A stretch of 64,000 nt of DNA from the NCBI GenBank assembly GCA_025937785.1, contig JAICQQ010000008.1:1-64000 (forward strand), in the 5' to 3' direction. Positions 23,078 through 32,001 of the stretch are shown piece by piece. The stretch's first letter is position 1. Every line of letters begins with the position of its first letter. The notes beneath the pieces were generated by a model, which had not been told where the DNA came from, searched no databases, and was given only the letters and a program-made list of their open reading frames with translations. The translations under genes and the position numbers were made by a program. This stretch comes from Polyangiaceae bacterium (lineage in GTDB: Bacteria; Myxococcota_A; Polyangia; Polyangiales; Polyangiaceae).

Positions 23078-24714
23078 GGTGAGCCTCCCGCGTCGACCAA
23101 GGCGCGCGTCGGCCCTACGCGAGCCTTCTTGGACAGCACGCTGGTGATGTACCCGGTCGGCGCGTGCAAGCCGGCCGCGGTAGCGCTGGTATAGCGCAGG
23201 ACGGGCTCTGCAAAGACCGTGAGCAGCACGCATGAAAAGACCAGCATCAAGACCGAAGCAGCCTCGACGTCTTTCATGTGGGGTGCTTGGCGCCTGCCCG
23301 TCGCCCAAAAGTGGCGAATGCCCGTTCTCGAGAGTGCAATGACGGCGCTGAGTCCCGAGAGCAGCAAGAGCCCGATGATCCACCAGGGAGCGGACGCGAA
23401 CGCGCCTGCTGCGCCGCCGGCCCCCAGAACGGCAGTCAGCAACGATACCTTGGCGACGAATCCCGACAACGGCGGCAAACCTGCGACGAGCAAGGCGCAC
23501 ACCATGAAGGTTAGGCCGAGCAGCGCAGTCGAGACCGGCAACGCCCTGCCGACGAGTGGCCCCTCCTCGTCGTCCAGGTTCGTGTCCGGGTCCAGCTCGA
23601 TGTCACGTTCCGGCAACTCTGATGGCCCGTCGTTCCCGATCCGCTCCACCAGCTCGACCAGCAGAAACAGTGCACTCACCGCCAGCGTAGCGCTCAGCAT
23701 ATAGAAGAGCGCGGCCGACGTCACCGAGGCAACGCCCATGCCGAGCGCCGCCAGCAGGGTGCCGGAAGAAACCAGCACGGAGAAGCCGGCGACGCGGCCC
23801 AGCCGGAGCGAGGACAAGAGACCCAAAGCTCCGACTGCGATCGTCGCGAGGCCCATGTAGAGGAACACGGGGGCGCCGAAGTGCGCGGACGGGCTGCCCT
23901 CCGCGAAGAACAACGTCCACAGTCGGATGAGCACGTAGATGCCCACCTTGGTCATCAGCGCAAAAAGAGCCGCGACCGGCGCGCTCGCAGCAGCATAGGC
24001 CGGCACCAGCCACGCATTCAGCGGCCAGATCGCCGCCTTGATCAGAAAGGCAACCGCGAGGATGGCCGTACCGACGTGCAGCAGCCCGCGGTCACCCGCC
24101 GGCACCAGCGCAAACTTCGCGGCGACGTCCGCCATCGAGAGCGTGCCCACGACACCGTAGAGCACCGCCAGGCCGATCAAGAACAGCGACGAGGCCAGCA
24201 GGTTCACGGCGATGTAGTGCAGGCCGGCGCTCACCCGCGGCCTACCGGACCCGTGCAGCTGCAGACCGTAGGACGCCGCGAGCATCACCTCGAAGAACAC
24301 GAACAGGTTGAAGAGGTCTCCGGTAAGAAAGGCGCCGTTCAGACCCATGAGCTGGATTTGAAATAGCGGGTGAAAGTACACCCCGACGCGTGCCCACGCT
24401 GCCTCGCCGTACAGCGCCGCGCAGAAGCTCACGACGCCTACCAGCACCAGCATCAGCGCAGACAGTCGATCCGCGACGAGCACGATGCCGAAGGGAGCAT
24501 CCCAGTTCGACCCGAGGTAGACGCCCGCCGTGTCCGGCGCAGCGTTGGCATTTCGCAGTATGGCGATGGCCGCTACTAGGCAGAGCAAGGTGGCGCACAA
24601 GTTGACCAGTGACTTGGCGCGTGGACGCTTGTCCCCCAGCACCAAGAGCAGGGCCGCGCTCACGAGCGGCAACACGATCGGAACGATGATCAGGTGAGCG
24701 AGGAGCTGACTCAC
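23074..24714 (-). CDS. mrpD: Mrp-type antiporter subunit D (complex I NuoM/N-like)
   Basis: A 546-residue, multi-helix proton-channel subunit related to complex I NuoM/NuoN. The start is GTG 24714, overlapping the mrpC stop. The track's 1227-residue ORF is too long because its first two-thirds is the antisense-free third frame of mrpAB. Conserved features: NGAFLTGDLFNLFVFFEVML with the key membrane Glu, LIKAAIWPLNAWLVPAYAAA with channel Lys, and ALFALMTKVGIYVLIRLW. A cytoplasmic acidic loop (ERDIELDPDTNLDDEEG) is inserted late in the protein. Confidence 0.93.
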   Translation of the reverse strand: MSQLLAHLIIVPIVLPLVSAALLLVLGDKRPRAKSLVNLCATLLCLVAAIAILRNANAAPDTAGVYLGSNWDAPFGIVLVADRLSALMLVLVGVVSFCAALYGEAAWARVGVYFHPLFQIQLMGLNGAFLTGDLFNLFVFFEVMLAASYGLQLHGSGRPRVSAGLHYIAVNLLASSLFLIGLAVLYGVVGTLSMADVAAKFALVPAGDRGLLHVGTAILAVAFLIKAAIWPLNAWLVPAYAAASAPVAALFALMTKVGIYVLIRLWTLFFAEGSPSAHFGAPVFLYMGLATIAVGALGLLSSLRLGRVAGFSVLVSSGTLLAALGMGVASVTSAALFYMLSATLAVSALFLLVELVERIGNDGPSELPERDIELDPDTNLDDEEGPLVGRALPVSTALLGLTFMVCALLVAGLPPLSGFVAKVSLLTAVLGAGGAAGAFASAPWWIIGLLLLSGLSAVIALSRTGIRHFWATGRRQAPHMKDVEAASVLMLVFSCVLLTVFAEPVLRYTSATAAGLHAPTGYITSVLSKKARVGPTRALVDAGGSP

Positions 24715-25055
24715 GGATCCTCCCGACTGCCGTCGACGTGGTCGTTGCCGCTGAGGCCGCGCGAGGCGAGCAACACGACGAGGAAAAGCGCCGTGGTGGC
24801 GAACCCGATGACGATGGCGGTGAGGACGAGAGATTGTGGCATCGGATCGGTATAGTGCTCGAGGTCCGCCGGAACGCCCGGGCGCACGATCGGCGGCTTG
24901 TCGAGAAACAGGCTGCCGACACTGAAGATGAAAAGATTCACCGCGTAGGAGAGCAACGTGAGCCCCATGACCACCTGGAAAGTGCGCGGGCGCAGCACGA
25001 GCCAAACTGCGGCGCCCGCGAGCACTCCGATGACGAGCGCGAGGACGGCCTCCAC
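24711..25055 (-). CDS. mrpC: Mrp-type antiporter subunit C (NuoK-like)
   Basis: A 114-residue, three-helix NuoK homologue. It contains VMGLTLLSYAVNLFIFSVG, the loop DKPPIVRPG and DPMPQSLVLTAIVIGFATTA, which are diagnostic for MrpC. GTG 25055 directly follows the mrpAB stop codon without a gap, and its stop overlaps the mrpD start. Confidence 0.94.
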   Translation of the reverse strand: MEAVLALVIGVLAGAAVWLVLRPRTFQVVMGLTLLSYAVNLFIFSVGSLFLDKPPIVRPGVPADLEHYTDPMPQSLVLTAIVIGFATTALFLVVLLASRGLSGNDHVDGSREDP

Positions 25056-27971
25056 TCAGTCCGCCCTCGCGCTGCCCGCCGCAGGGGAACTCTGCGGTGG
25101 TCGCCGGTGAGCTCGGATCGACTGATGCGCGAGCGCCGTCAGGATCAGGAGGGTCGCCCCCACCACCACCGCGAACACGCCGAGGTCGAAGAAGGTAGCG
25201 CTCGGTAGATGCGCCTCTCCTACGAGCGGCAGGGTGACGTGCGCCGTGTGGGTGGTGAGGAACGGGTAGCCGAGCGCGACCGCGCCCAGGCCCGTCACAG
25301 AAGCCAGCAGCAGCCCGACGGCGATCCAGAGCGGCGGGCGCAGCCGCGCGCGCCCCTCGACCCAGCGCGTCCCGGAGAAGATGTACTGGCTGAGGAAACC
25401 GATCGCGACGACCAGCCCGGCAACGAAACCACCACCCGGCTGGTTGTGCCCGCGAAAGAAGAAGTGCGCGGCCACGACGAACGAAAAGGGTAGCAGCAGT
25501 CGCGCGATCATCGACGGCACCATCATGTACCCGCCTGCCGCGGCGGCGGTCGCGCGCGGCTTCACGAGATCGGTGCTGACGTCGGGCGGCAACGAGGCCT
25601 GTTGCTGGGGCGGCGCGATACTCTCGGTCGGCGGCCGAAACCGGCGCAAGAGCGCGTACACGGTGAGGGCGACGGCGCCCAGCACGGTGATTTCGCCGAT
25701 GGTGTCGAGGGCACGAAAGTCGACGAGCATGACGTTGACGACATTGGAGCCGCCCCCCTCCGGCAGCGCGCGGCTGAGGAAAAACGGCGAAATGCTGTGG
25801 GGTGCGGGTCGGGTCAGCATCGCGTACGACAGCGTCGCCAGCCCGCCGCCGGCGGCCACGGCGAGGAGCAGGTCGCGTGCGCGCCTGGCCCTGTCGCCCA
25901 GCGTGACTCGTCTCGGAGCTTCTTCGTAGCGCATGGGGAGCCAACGCAGCCCCAACAGGAAGAGGATGGTGGTCACCACTTCCACCACGATCTGCGTCAA
26001 CGCCAGATCCGGTGCCGAGAACCACACGAAGGTGAGGCTGGTGACCAGGCCCGCGCCTCCCATCAACGTGATCGCCACCATCCGGTGAAACTTCGCCATC
26101 ACCGCCGCGCCGACGGCGCAGGCCATTCCAATGCACCAGAAGCTCAGGAACGCGTACGAGGCCGGTAGCCGCTGTCGATCGCCCCACTCGAGAGGGACAC
26201 CCCGCGCCGCGAAGAGACCGAGCACGAACGCGACCGCGACGATGGAGCTCATCTGTAGCTGTAAGGACCGCGCGCTGATGCGCCGGAGGATGCTTCGAGA
26301 GAAGCGCGTGAGCCCGATGAGCCCGCTCTCGAACCTGCGTCTGGTGTCGAACCGATCGATGAAAGGAGCCGTCTGGAGGCGCCCCAGGGCCTGCTGCCGT
26401 CGCAGCCAGAGGTAGCCTGCGATACCCCCTACGATGGCGACCAGGCTCATCACGAGCGGTGCGTTCACGCCGTGCCACACGGCAAGGTCGTAGTCCGGGA
26501 GCACTCCACCGACGACGGGACGGGCCGCCGCCGCGAGCGCAGGCCCTATCGCAAGCCCTGGAGCGACGCCGACGACCAAGCAAGCGAGCACCAAAAGCTC
26601 GACGGGCGTCCGCATCCAGCGCGGGGGCTCTTCCGGTTGCCGAGGCAGGTCGGTCGAAGGCGGGCCGAAGAAGATGTCGTAGCCGAAACGCAGCGAGTAG
26701 ACGACAGCGAAGATCGCAGCGACGGTCGCCAGCAGCGGCAGCCCCCGCTCCACCCAACGGTGCGAAGACAGAAATACCGTCTCGGCGAAGAACATCTCCT
26801 TCGACAGGAAGCCGTTGAGCAAGGGCACCCCGGCCATGGCGCCGCTCGCTACCAGCGCCAGCATGCCCGTGCGGGGCATGCTGCGCATCAGACCGTTCAG
26901 GCGGCGGATGTCACGCGTGCCGGTCTCATGATCGACGATACCCGCGGCCATGAACAACGACGCCTTGAAGGTCGCGTGATTCATGATGTGGAACACCCCG
27001 GCGACCGCTGCGAGCGCGCTGTTTAGACCGAACAGCAGCGTGATGAGACCGAGGTGACTCAGCGTCGAATAGGCAAGCACGCGCTTGAGATCGTTCTGGA
27101 ACATCGCGGTGTAAGCGCTGAACAACAGCGTCGTCACCCCGGCGCCGCTGACCAGCCAGAACCACGCCTCCGTCCCGGAAAGAACCGGCCAGAGCCGCGC
27201 GAGCAAGAAGACGCCTGCCTTCACCATGGTCGCCGAATGCAGGTACGCGGACACTGGAGTCGGTGCTGCCATTGCCTGGGGCAACCAGAAGTGAAACGGG
27301 AACTGCGCGCTCTTGGTGAACACTCCGAGCACGATGAGCACGAGCGCGAGCGGGTAGAGCGGATGACTTCGGACCAGGTCACCGGAGGCCAGCACCACGT
27401 CGAGGTCATGGCTGCCGACGATGTGTCCCAAAACGACGACCCCCCCGAGCAGCGACAGGCCGCCCGCCCCGGTCACGGCCAGCGCCATCCGCGCGGCCCG
27501 TTGCGCGTCGCTCCTGTGATGCCAGTAACCAATGAGCAAAAACGAAACCAGGCTCGTCAGCTCCCAGAAGATCACGAGCTGAATCAGATTCCCCGCGACG
27601 ACGACGCCGAGCATCGCCCCCATGAACGCGAGAAAGTACGCATAGAAGCGGGCGACCGGATCCTCGGGCGACATGTAGTAGCGGGCGTAGAGGCAAACCA
27701 GCGCGCCGATGCTGGTCACGAGTAGGGCGAACATCCACGCGAGGCCGTCGATGCGTATGACGAGCTCGAGCTGAAGGGACGGAACCCAAGACACTGTCTC
27801 GCGGATCGCGCCGCCCGCGCTCACACGCGGGAACAGGCTGACGACCCAGATCGCCAACACTGTCGCCACCGACCCCGCACAGCCCGCCAGCACGGTTCGT
27901 GCTCGCGTCGACAGCACTGCAGTGACCAGGCTGCCCACGAACGGCAACAGCAGCAGAACGACGAGCGACAT
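25056..27971 (-). CDS. mrpA: Mrp-type antiporter fused subunits A and B
   Basis: A 971-residue membrane protein opening the Mrp operon. The first approximately 750 residues are MrpA: NuoL-like channel with RFYAYFLAFMGAMLGVV, ELTSLVSFLLIGYWHH, SAQFPFHFWLPQAMAAPTPV and SATMVKAGVFLLARLWP, then the MrpA C-terminal part GLRWLPMRYEE. The last approximately 150 residues are a MrpB domain (FFFRGHNQPGGGFVAGLV and FFDLGVFAVVVGATLLILT). A-B fusion is known in group 2 Mrp systems. The complex exchanges Na+ or other monovalent cations for protons and supports pH and salt homeostasis. The spacing to the next genes shows tight co-translation. ATG 27971 is the start. Confidence 0.94.
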   Translation of the reverse strand: MSLVVLLLLPFVGSLVTAVLSTRARTVLAGCAGSVATVLAIWVVSLFPRVSAGGAIRETVSWVPSLQLELVIRIDGLAWMFALLVTSIGALVCLYARYYMSPEDPVARFYAYFLAFMGAMLGVVVAGNLIQLVIFWELTSLVSFLLIGYWHHRSDAQRAARMALAVTGAGGLSLLGGVVVLGHIVGSHDLDVVLASGDLVRSHPLYPLALVLIVLGVFTKSAQFPFHFWLPQAMAAPTPVSAYLHSATMVKAGVFLLARLWPVLSGTEAWFWLVSGAGVTTLLFSAYTAMFQNDLKRVLAYSTLSHLGLITLLFGLNSALAAVAGVFHIMNHATFKASLFMAAGIVDHETGTRDIRRLNGLMRSMPRTGMLALVASGAMAGVPLLNGFLSKEMFFAETVFLSSHRWVERGLPLLATVAAIFAVVYSLRFGYDIFFGPPSTDLPRQPEEPPRWMRTPVELLVLACLVVGVAPGLAIGPALAAAARPVVGGVLPDYDLAVWHGVNAPLVMSLVAIVGGIAGYLWLRRQQALGRLQTAPFIDRFDTRRRFESGLIGLTRFSRSILRRISARSLQLQMSSIVAVAFVLGLFAARGVPLEWGDRQRLPASYAFLSFWCIGMACAVGAAVMAKFHRMVAITLMGGAGLVTSLTFVWFSAPDLALTQIVVEVVTTILFLLGLRWLPMRYEEAPRRVTLGDRARRARDLLLAVAAGGGLATLSYAMLTRPAPHSISPFFLSRALPEGGGSNVVNVMLVDFRALDTIGEITVLGAVALTVYALLRRFRPPTESIAPPQQQASLPPDVSTDLVKPRATAAAAGGYMMVPSMIARLLLPFSFVVAAHFFFRGHNQPGGGFVAGLVVAIGFLSQYIFSGTRWVEGRARLRPPLWIAVGLLLASVTGLGAVALGYPFLTTHTAHVTLPLVGEAHLPSATFFDLGVFAVVVGATLLILTALAHQSIRAHRRPPQSSPAAGSARAD

Positions 27972-28061
27972 GCAGCGGCCACTCTAGACAGCCTCGGGGC
28001 ACAGCTCAAGCGTGCGCTCCGCGACGGGGAACGGTCGAAGGACGCTCAGCCTGTCAGTCCG

Positions 28062-29213
28062 TCAGTGGTGGAAAGCGCGAATATGCGTGTGGGCCATCGA
28101 AATGTCGTATTCGCGGCAGGCCTCGAGGATGTCCGCGTCACGAGTCGAACCGCCTGGTTGCGCAATGTACTTCACGCCATGGCGCTGGGCGTGATCGATG
28201 TTGTCGCGGAACGGGATGAACCCGTCCGACACCATGCACACCTCACTCACGCTCGCGAGGAACTCGCTCTTCTCTCGCTCCGTGAGCGCTTCGGCTGGCG
28301 TCTCCAGCGCATCCTGGAATGCGCTGGCTTCGTAGCGTGTGAGGTCCCCCTCGATGTAACGGATGCGCCAGTTGATGCGGTCCTGCTTCTTTAGACCGGC
28401 CTTGAAGCGCAGCCCCAGCACCTTGGGGTGACGTCCGAGCTGCCAGGTATCCGCTTTTTGACCAGCGAGCTTGGTGCAGTCGACGCGCGACTGCTGCCCG
28501 GCACCGATGCCGATCATCTGGCCACCCACGGCGTAGCCCACCGAGTTCGACTGAGTGTACTTCAGGGTCGTGTAGCCGAGTACCAAGTCACGCCGCGCCG
28601 CTTCGCTCAGCGACCCGACGACGACGTCATTCAGATCGTCGAGCGTGAACACCCGATTGTTGCGCGACTGGGTCAGCCGTACGCCGAAGATCTCGCGGGT
28701 CTCGCGCGCAGGCGGCATGAAACCGGGGTCCGCCTGCATCACGATGAACGCGCCCTGCTTTTTTGCAGCCAGCGTGGCGCGCGCGCTCGCGGAGTAGTCC
28801 GGCGCGATGATACCGTCTGAAACCACGCCTTTCAGGAACTCCGCCGTAGCGTCGTCCACGGGCTCTGAAAGCGCAACGAAGTCACCGAACGAGCTCTTCG
28901 GGTCAGCGCCACGGGCGCGCACGTAGGCGAGAGCCGCTGGGCTGAGCTTCGCGGGATCCACCTCGTACGCGCTGACGAGCTCCGCATCGAGCGGCACCGC
29001 AACCGCGGCACCCGCCGGCGACACGTGCTTGAAGCTGGCCGCCGCAGGCGTGTTCAACGCTTGACGCACCTCGCTCACGAGCTGCCAAGCATTGAGCGCG
29101 TCGAGCAGGTTGATGATCGAGGGCGTGCCGTTCAAGAGCGCGACCGGCGCTTCGCCGATGGGCTCGAGGCTGGCGAATGTTTGATGCGGGTTACAACCGT
29201 ATTTGAGCTGCAT
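28062..29213 (-). CDS. purH: AICAR transformylase without the IMP cyclohydrolase domain (PurH C-terminal domain only)
   Basis: A 383-residue enzyme of purine synthesis that formylates AICAR with 10-formyltetrahydrofolate. It begins directly with MQLKYGCNPHQ, the usual start of the transformylase domain, at ATG 29213; the ORF-track extension lies in non-conserved sequence. Catalytic motif SFKHVSPAGAAVA carries the Lys-His pair, and LKYTQSNSVGYA and VKYIAQPGGSTRD complete the active site. The approximately 190-residue MGS-like IMP cyclohydrolase domain of normal PurH is absent and not encoded nearby. The cell must therefore supply the final ring closure from another gene. The gene is 79 bp downstream of glgP. 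Confidence 0.9.
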   Translation of the reverse strand: MQLKYGCNPHQTFASLEPIGEAPVALLNGTPSIINLLDALNAWQLVSEVRQALNTPAAASFKHVSPAGAAVAVPLDAELVSAYEVDPAKLSPAALAYVRARGADPKSSFGDFVALSEPVDDATAEFLKGVVSDGIIAPDYSASARATLAAKKQGAFIVMQADPGFMPPARETREIFGVRLTQSRNNRVFTLDDLNDVVVGSLSEAARRDLVLGYTTLKYTQSNSVGYAVGGQMIGIGAGQQSRVDCTKLAGQKADTWQLGRHPKVLGLRFKAGLKKQDRINWRIRYIEGDLTRYEASAFQDALETPAEALTEREKSEFLASVSEVCMVSDGFIPFRDNIDHAQRHGVKYIAQPGGSTRDADILEACREYDISMAHTHIRAFHH

Positions 29214-29292
29214 GACCGGAGCCTCATACACGCTCTCACCCGCGAGCGAAATGCGGAGCGAAAGCCAGCCGAATTTCGCCTCCGGGCCCGGG

Positions 29293-31779
29293 CTAGCGCT
29301 GCCCGTCCGGAGGTGTGGTCGCGCGCGTCTTCCAGATCTCGCTCGAATATCCCAAGATCGTGCGATCACTCGAGAATGGGCCCATTTTGGCCACATTCAA
29401 GATGGATTTTCGCGTCCAGGAATCGACGTCCCCGTAGGCCGTCAACACCGCGTCGTGGCAGCTCTTGTAGCTGAGAAAATCCGCCAAAATCAGGTAGTGA
29501 TCCCCGTTCAATAGGCTGTTCACGATCGGCTGGAAGCGATCGGTCAGCTCAGGCAGGAAGAAACCTGCGCGGATGGCGTCCACGGCTTCGCGCACGGGTC
29601 GCTCGGAGTGATAGATGTACTGCGGGTCGTAGCCCGCCGCGCGCGTGGCGAGCACTTGTTCCGTGGTGAGCCCGAACAGGAAGAAGTTCTCGGCGCCGAC
29701 CGCTTCGCGAATTTCGACGTTGGCACCGTCGAGGGTACCGATGGTCAGGGCCCCGTTCAGCGCAAACTTCATGTTCCCGGTCCCGGAGGCCTCCATGCCC
29801 GCGGTCGAGATCTGTTCGGAGACTTCGGTCGCCGGCATGATGAGCTCGGCCCACGTCACATTGTAGTTGGGCACGAACACCACCTGCAGCTTGTCACGCA
29901 CCGCAGGATCCGAATTCACGACCCGCGCGACCGTGTTGATCAGGTGAATGACACGCTTGGCGGCTTCGTACCCGGGCGCCGCCTTGCCTGCGAACAAGAA
30001 CGTGCGCGGCGTCACCTTCCGGCCGGGGTCTTGGCGGTAGGTAAGGTAGAGCGAGACGACGTGCAGGATGTTCAGAAGCTGCCGCTTGTACTCGTGGAGC
30101 CGCTTCACCTGCGAATCCAGGATGAACTCCGGGTTCAGCTCGATGCCGTGCTGGCGAGCCAACTCGGCGGCCAAGCGCTGCTTGTTACGCTGCTTGATGG
30201 CGCGAAAATCGCGCTGAAACTGTGGATCAGTAGCGTAGGGGATGAGCCCCTCGAGGTCGTCCAGGCGGCGCACCCAGCCCGAGCCAATCTTGTCGCTGAT
30301 GAGCGCCGCGAGCTCGGGATTGCATTTCAAGAGCCAGCGGCGCGGCGTGACCCCGTTCGTCTGGTTGGTGAACTTGCCGGGCTCGAAATCGTTGAAGTCC
30401 TTGAACAGCATATCGCGCAGCAAGCGGGAATGCAGCGCCGAGACGCCGTTGACTTTGCCGCTGCCCATCACCGCGAGGTTACCCATGCGAACGGCCTTCT
30501 CGTCTTCTTCGCCGATCACGCTCATCCGACGGATACGCGCTTCGTCGCCTGGGAAGCTGGCGCGCACCTGCTCGAGGTATAGGTGATTGATCTGATAGAT
30601 GATCTGCAAGTGACGAGGCAGCACTCGCTCGAGCAACCAGACCGGCCACTTCTCGAGAGCTTCGGGCATCAGCGTGTGGTTGGTGTAGTTGATCGAACCG
30701 CGCACGATCTCCCAGGCCTTGCCCCAGCCGTAACCGTACTGATCGCACAAAAGCCGCATCAACTCGGCCACGGCCAACGCCGGGTGCGTATCGTTCAGCT
30801 GGAACGCGATTTTGTCTGGAATCGAGTCGAGGCTCTCGAACAACTCCAAGTGGCGTCGTAGCGCATCCTGAAGCGTCGCCGACACCAGGAAGTACTGCTG
30901 CTTCAGCCGCAGCTCTTTGCCCTGCACCAAGTGGTCGTTCGGGTACAGCACGCGCGTGATGTTCTCGACCGAGCTCTGCCGCTCGACGGCTTTCTGGTAG
31001 TCGCCGGCGTTGAAGTAGTGGATGTCGAAGTCGCGCGTAGCCTTGGCTCCCCACAAACGCAGCGTGTTCACCTGATCGTTGCCGTAGCCCGGGAGCGGGT
31101 AGTCGTAGGCCATCGCCCGCACGGGCACGGTGTCCACCCACTCGTGCACGGGGCGACCGCTCGAGTCGGTGTACTGAATGACGCGGCCGCCGAAGTGGAT
31201 GTCGTAAATGCGCTCGGGGCGGCCCACTTCCCACGGCGTACCGAACTGCAACCAGAGATCGGGGTTCTCGTGTTGCTCGCCGCCGATGATATCCTGGCGG
31301 AAGATGCCGTAGTCGTAGCGCATGCCGTAGCCCATCGCCGGAATCCCCAGCGTCGCCATCGAGTCCATGAAGCACGCGGCGAGCCGGCCCAAACCGCCGT
31401 TGCCGAGTCCGGGGTCACGCTCTTCGGCGAGCACCTCTTCGATGTCGATGCCGAGCTCGCTGAGCGCTTGCGCGGCTTCCCGGTAGACGCCCAGGCTGTG
31501 CAAGCTGTCCGACATCAAGCGACCGAGCAGATACTCGAGGGACAGGTAGTAGACGTGCTTGGGCTTGGTCTGGATACGTTCTTGCCACGTGCGCGTCCAG
31601 CGATCGAACAGGCGGTCGCGCGTCGTGCGAGCCAGGCTGTAGAACTTGTCGAGTTTGGTAGCGACCTTCGGGTGTTTGCCCTGGGTATGTTGAACGTGGT
31701 GAACGAAGCTGTCTCGAAAGGCGTCCTTGTCGAGGCTGAGTTCTGAGACCGGGATGCTTAGCTGCTGGAGTGGAGGCAC
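29293..31779 (-). CDS. glgP: Glycogen/alpha-glucan phosphorylase
   Basis: An 828-residue GT35 enzyme that releases glucose-1-phosphate from glycogen. Typical segments are HVYYLSLEYLLGRLMSDSL, GLGNGGLGRLAACFMDS, GMRYDYGIFRQ and the pyridoxal-phosphate region EASGTGNMKFALNGALTIGT with its Schiff-base lysine. Start GTG 31779 has no clear ribosome binding site, but the N-terminus is family-like from about residue 15. The length matches bacterial phosphorylases. It is followed by purH; a shared transcript is possible but functional coupling is not obvious. Confidence 0.96.
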   Translation of the reverse strand: MPPLQQLSIPVSELSLDKDAFRDSFVHHVQHTQGKHPKVATKLDKFYSLARTTRDRLFDRWTRTWQERIQTKPKHVYYLSLEYLLGRLMSDSLHSLGVYREAAQALSELGIDIEEVLAEERDPGLGNGGLGRLAACFMDSMATLGIPAMGYGMRYDYGIFRQDIIGGEQHENPDLWLQFGTPWEVGRPERIYDIHFGGRVIQYTDSSGRPVHEWVDTVPVRAMAYDYPLPGYGNDQVNTLRLWGAKATRDFDIHYFNAGDYQKAVERQSSVENITRVLYPNDHLVQGKELRLKQQYFLVSATLQDALRRHLELFESLDSIPDKIAFQLNDTHPALAVAELMRLLCDQYGYGWGKAWEIVRGSINYTNHTLMPEALEKWPVWLLERVLPRHLQIIYQINHLYLEQVRASFPGDEARIRRMSVIGEEDEKAVRMGNLAVMGSGKVNGVSALHSRLLRDMLFKDFNDFEPGKFTNQTNGVTPRRWLLKCNPELAALISDKIGSGWVRRLDDLEGLIPYATDPQFQRDFRAIKQRNKQRLAAELARQHGIELNPEFILDSQVKRLHEYKRQLLNILHVVSLYLTYRQDPGRKVTPRTFLFAGKAAPGYEAAKRVIHLINTVARVVNSDPAVRDKLQVVFVPNYNVTWAELIMPATEVSEQISTAGMEASGTGNMKFALNGALTIGTLDGANVEIREAVGAENFFLFGLTTEQVLATRAAGYDPQYIYHSERPVREAVDAIRAGFFLPELTDRFQPIVNSLLNGDHYLILADFLSYKSCHDAVLTAYGDVDSWTRKSILNVAKMGPFSSDRTILGYSSEIWKTRATTPPDGQR

Positions 31780-31985
31780 GCGGCGAGTCTAATACCAATG
31801 GCGCCGGCTTCGGCAGCGGTCGCGCGGGATTTTTCGGATCGATGGAAGCTTTTCGACGGCCCCTCCGGCCCCCCTGCCAAGTCCTCGTAGAATTTAATCA
31901 TTTGGAAACCTTGCCGGCATGATTTCGGCACGAGCAGTTGCAGTGCGCTGCACCCATCGTCTACGCTGCGGGCCTTCAACAACAC

Positions 31986-31994
31986 AGGAGGAGG
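31986..31994 (+). promoter_or_regulatory. Strong ribosome binding site of the beta-propeller lipoprotein
   Basis: AGGAGGAGG lies 7 bp before ATG 32002 and fixes that start. The 222 bp between glgP and this gene otherwise contains only an AT-richer TAGAATTTAATCATTT patch near 31889-31904, a possible promoter area. Confidence 0.7.
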
Positions 31995-32001
31995 TTCCGT
32001 C

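Noticed and set aside
23074-26757. 1227-residue ORF in the track
   Set aside because: Only the part up to 24714 is mrpD; the rest is an Arg/Ala-rich shadow frame of mrpC and mrpAB.
31927-31942. Sigma-54-like promoter GGCACG-AGCAG-TTGCA upstream of the beta-propeller lipoprotein
   Set aside because: The GG and GC elements are 11 bp apart instead of the strict 10, so it does not meet the consensus.
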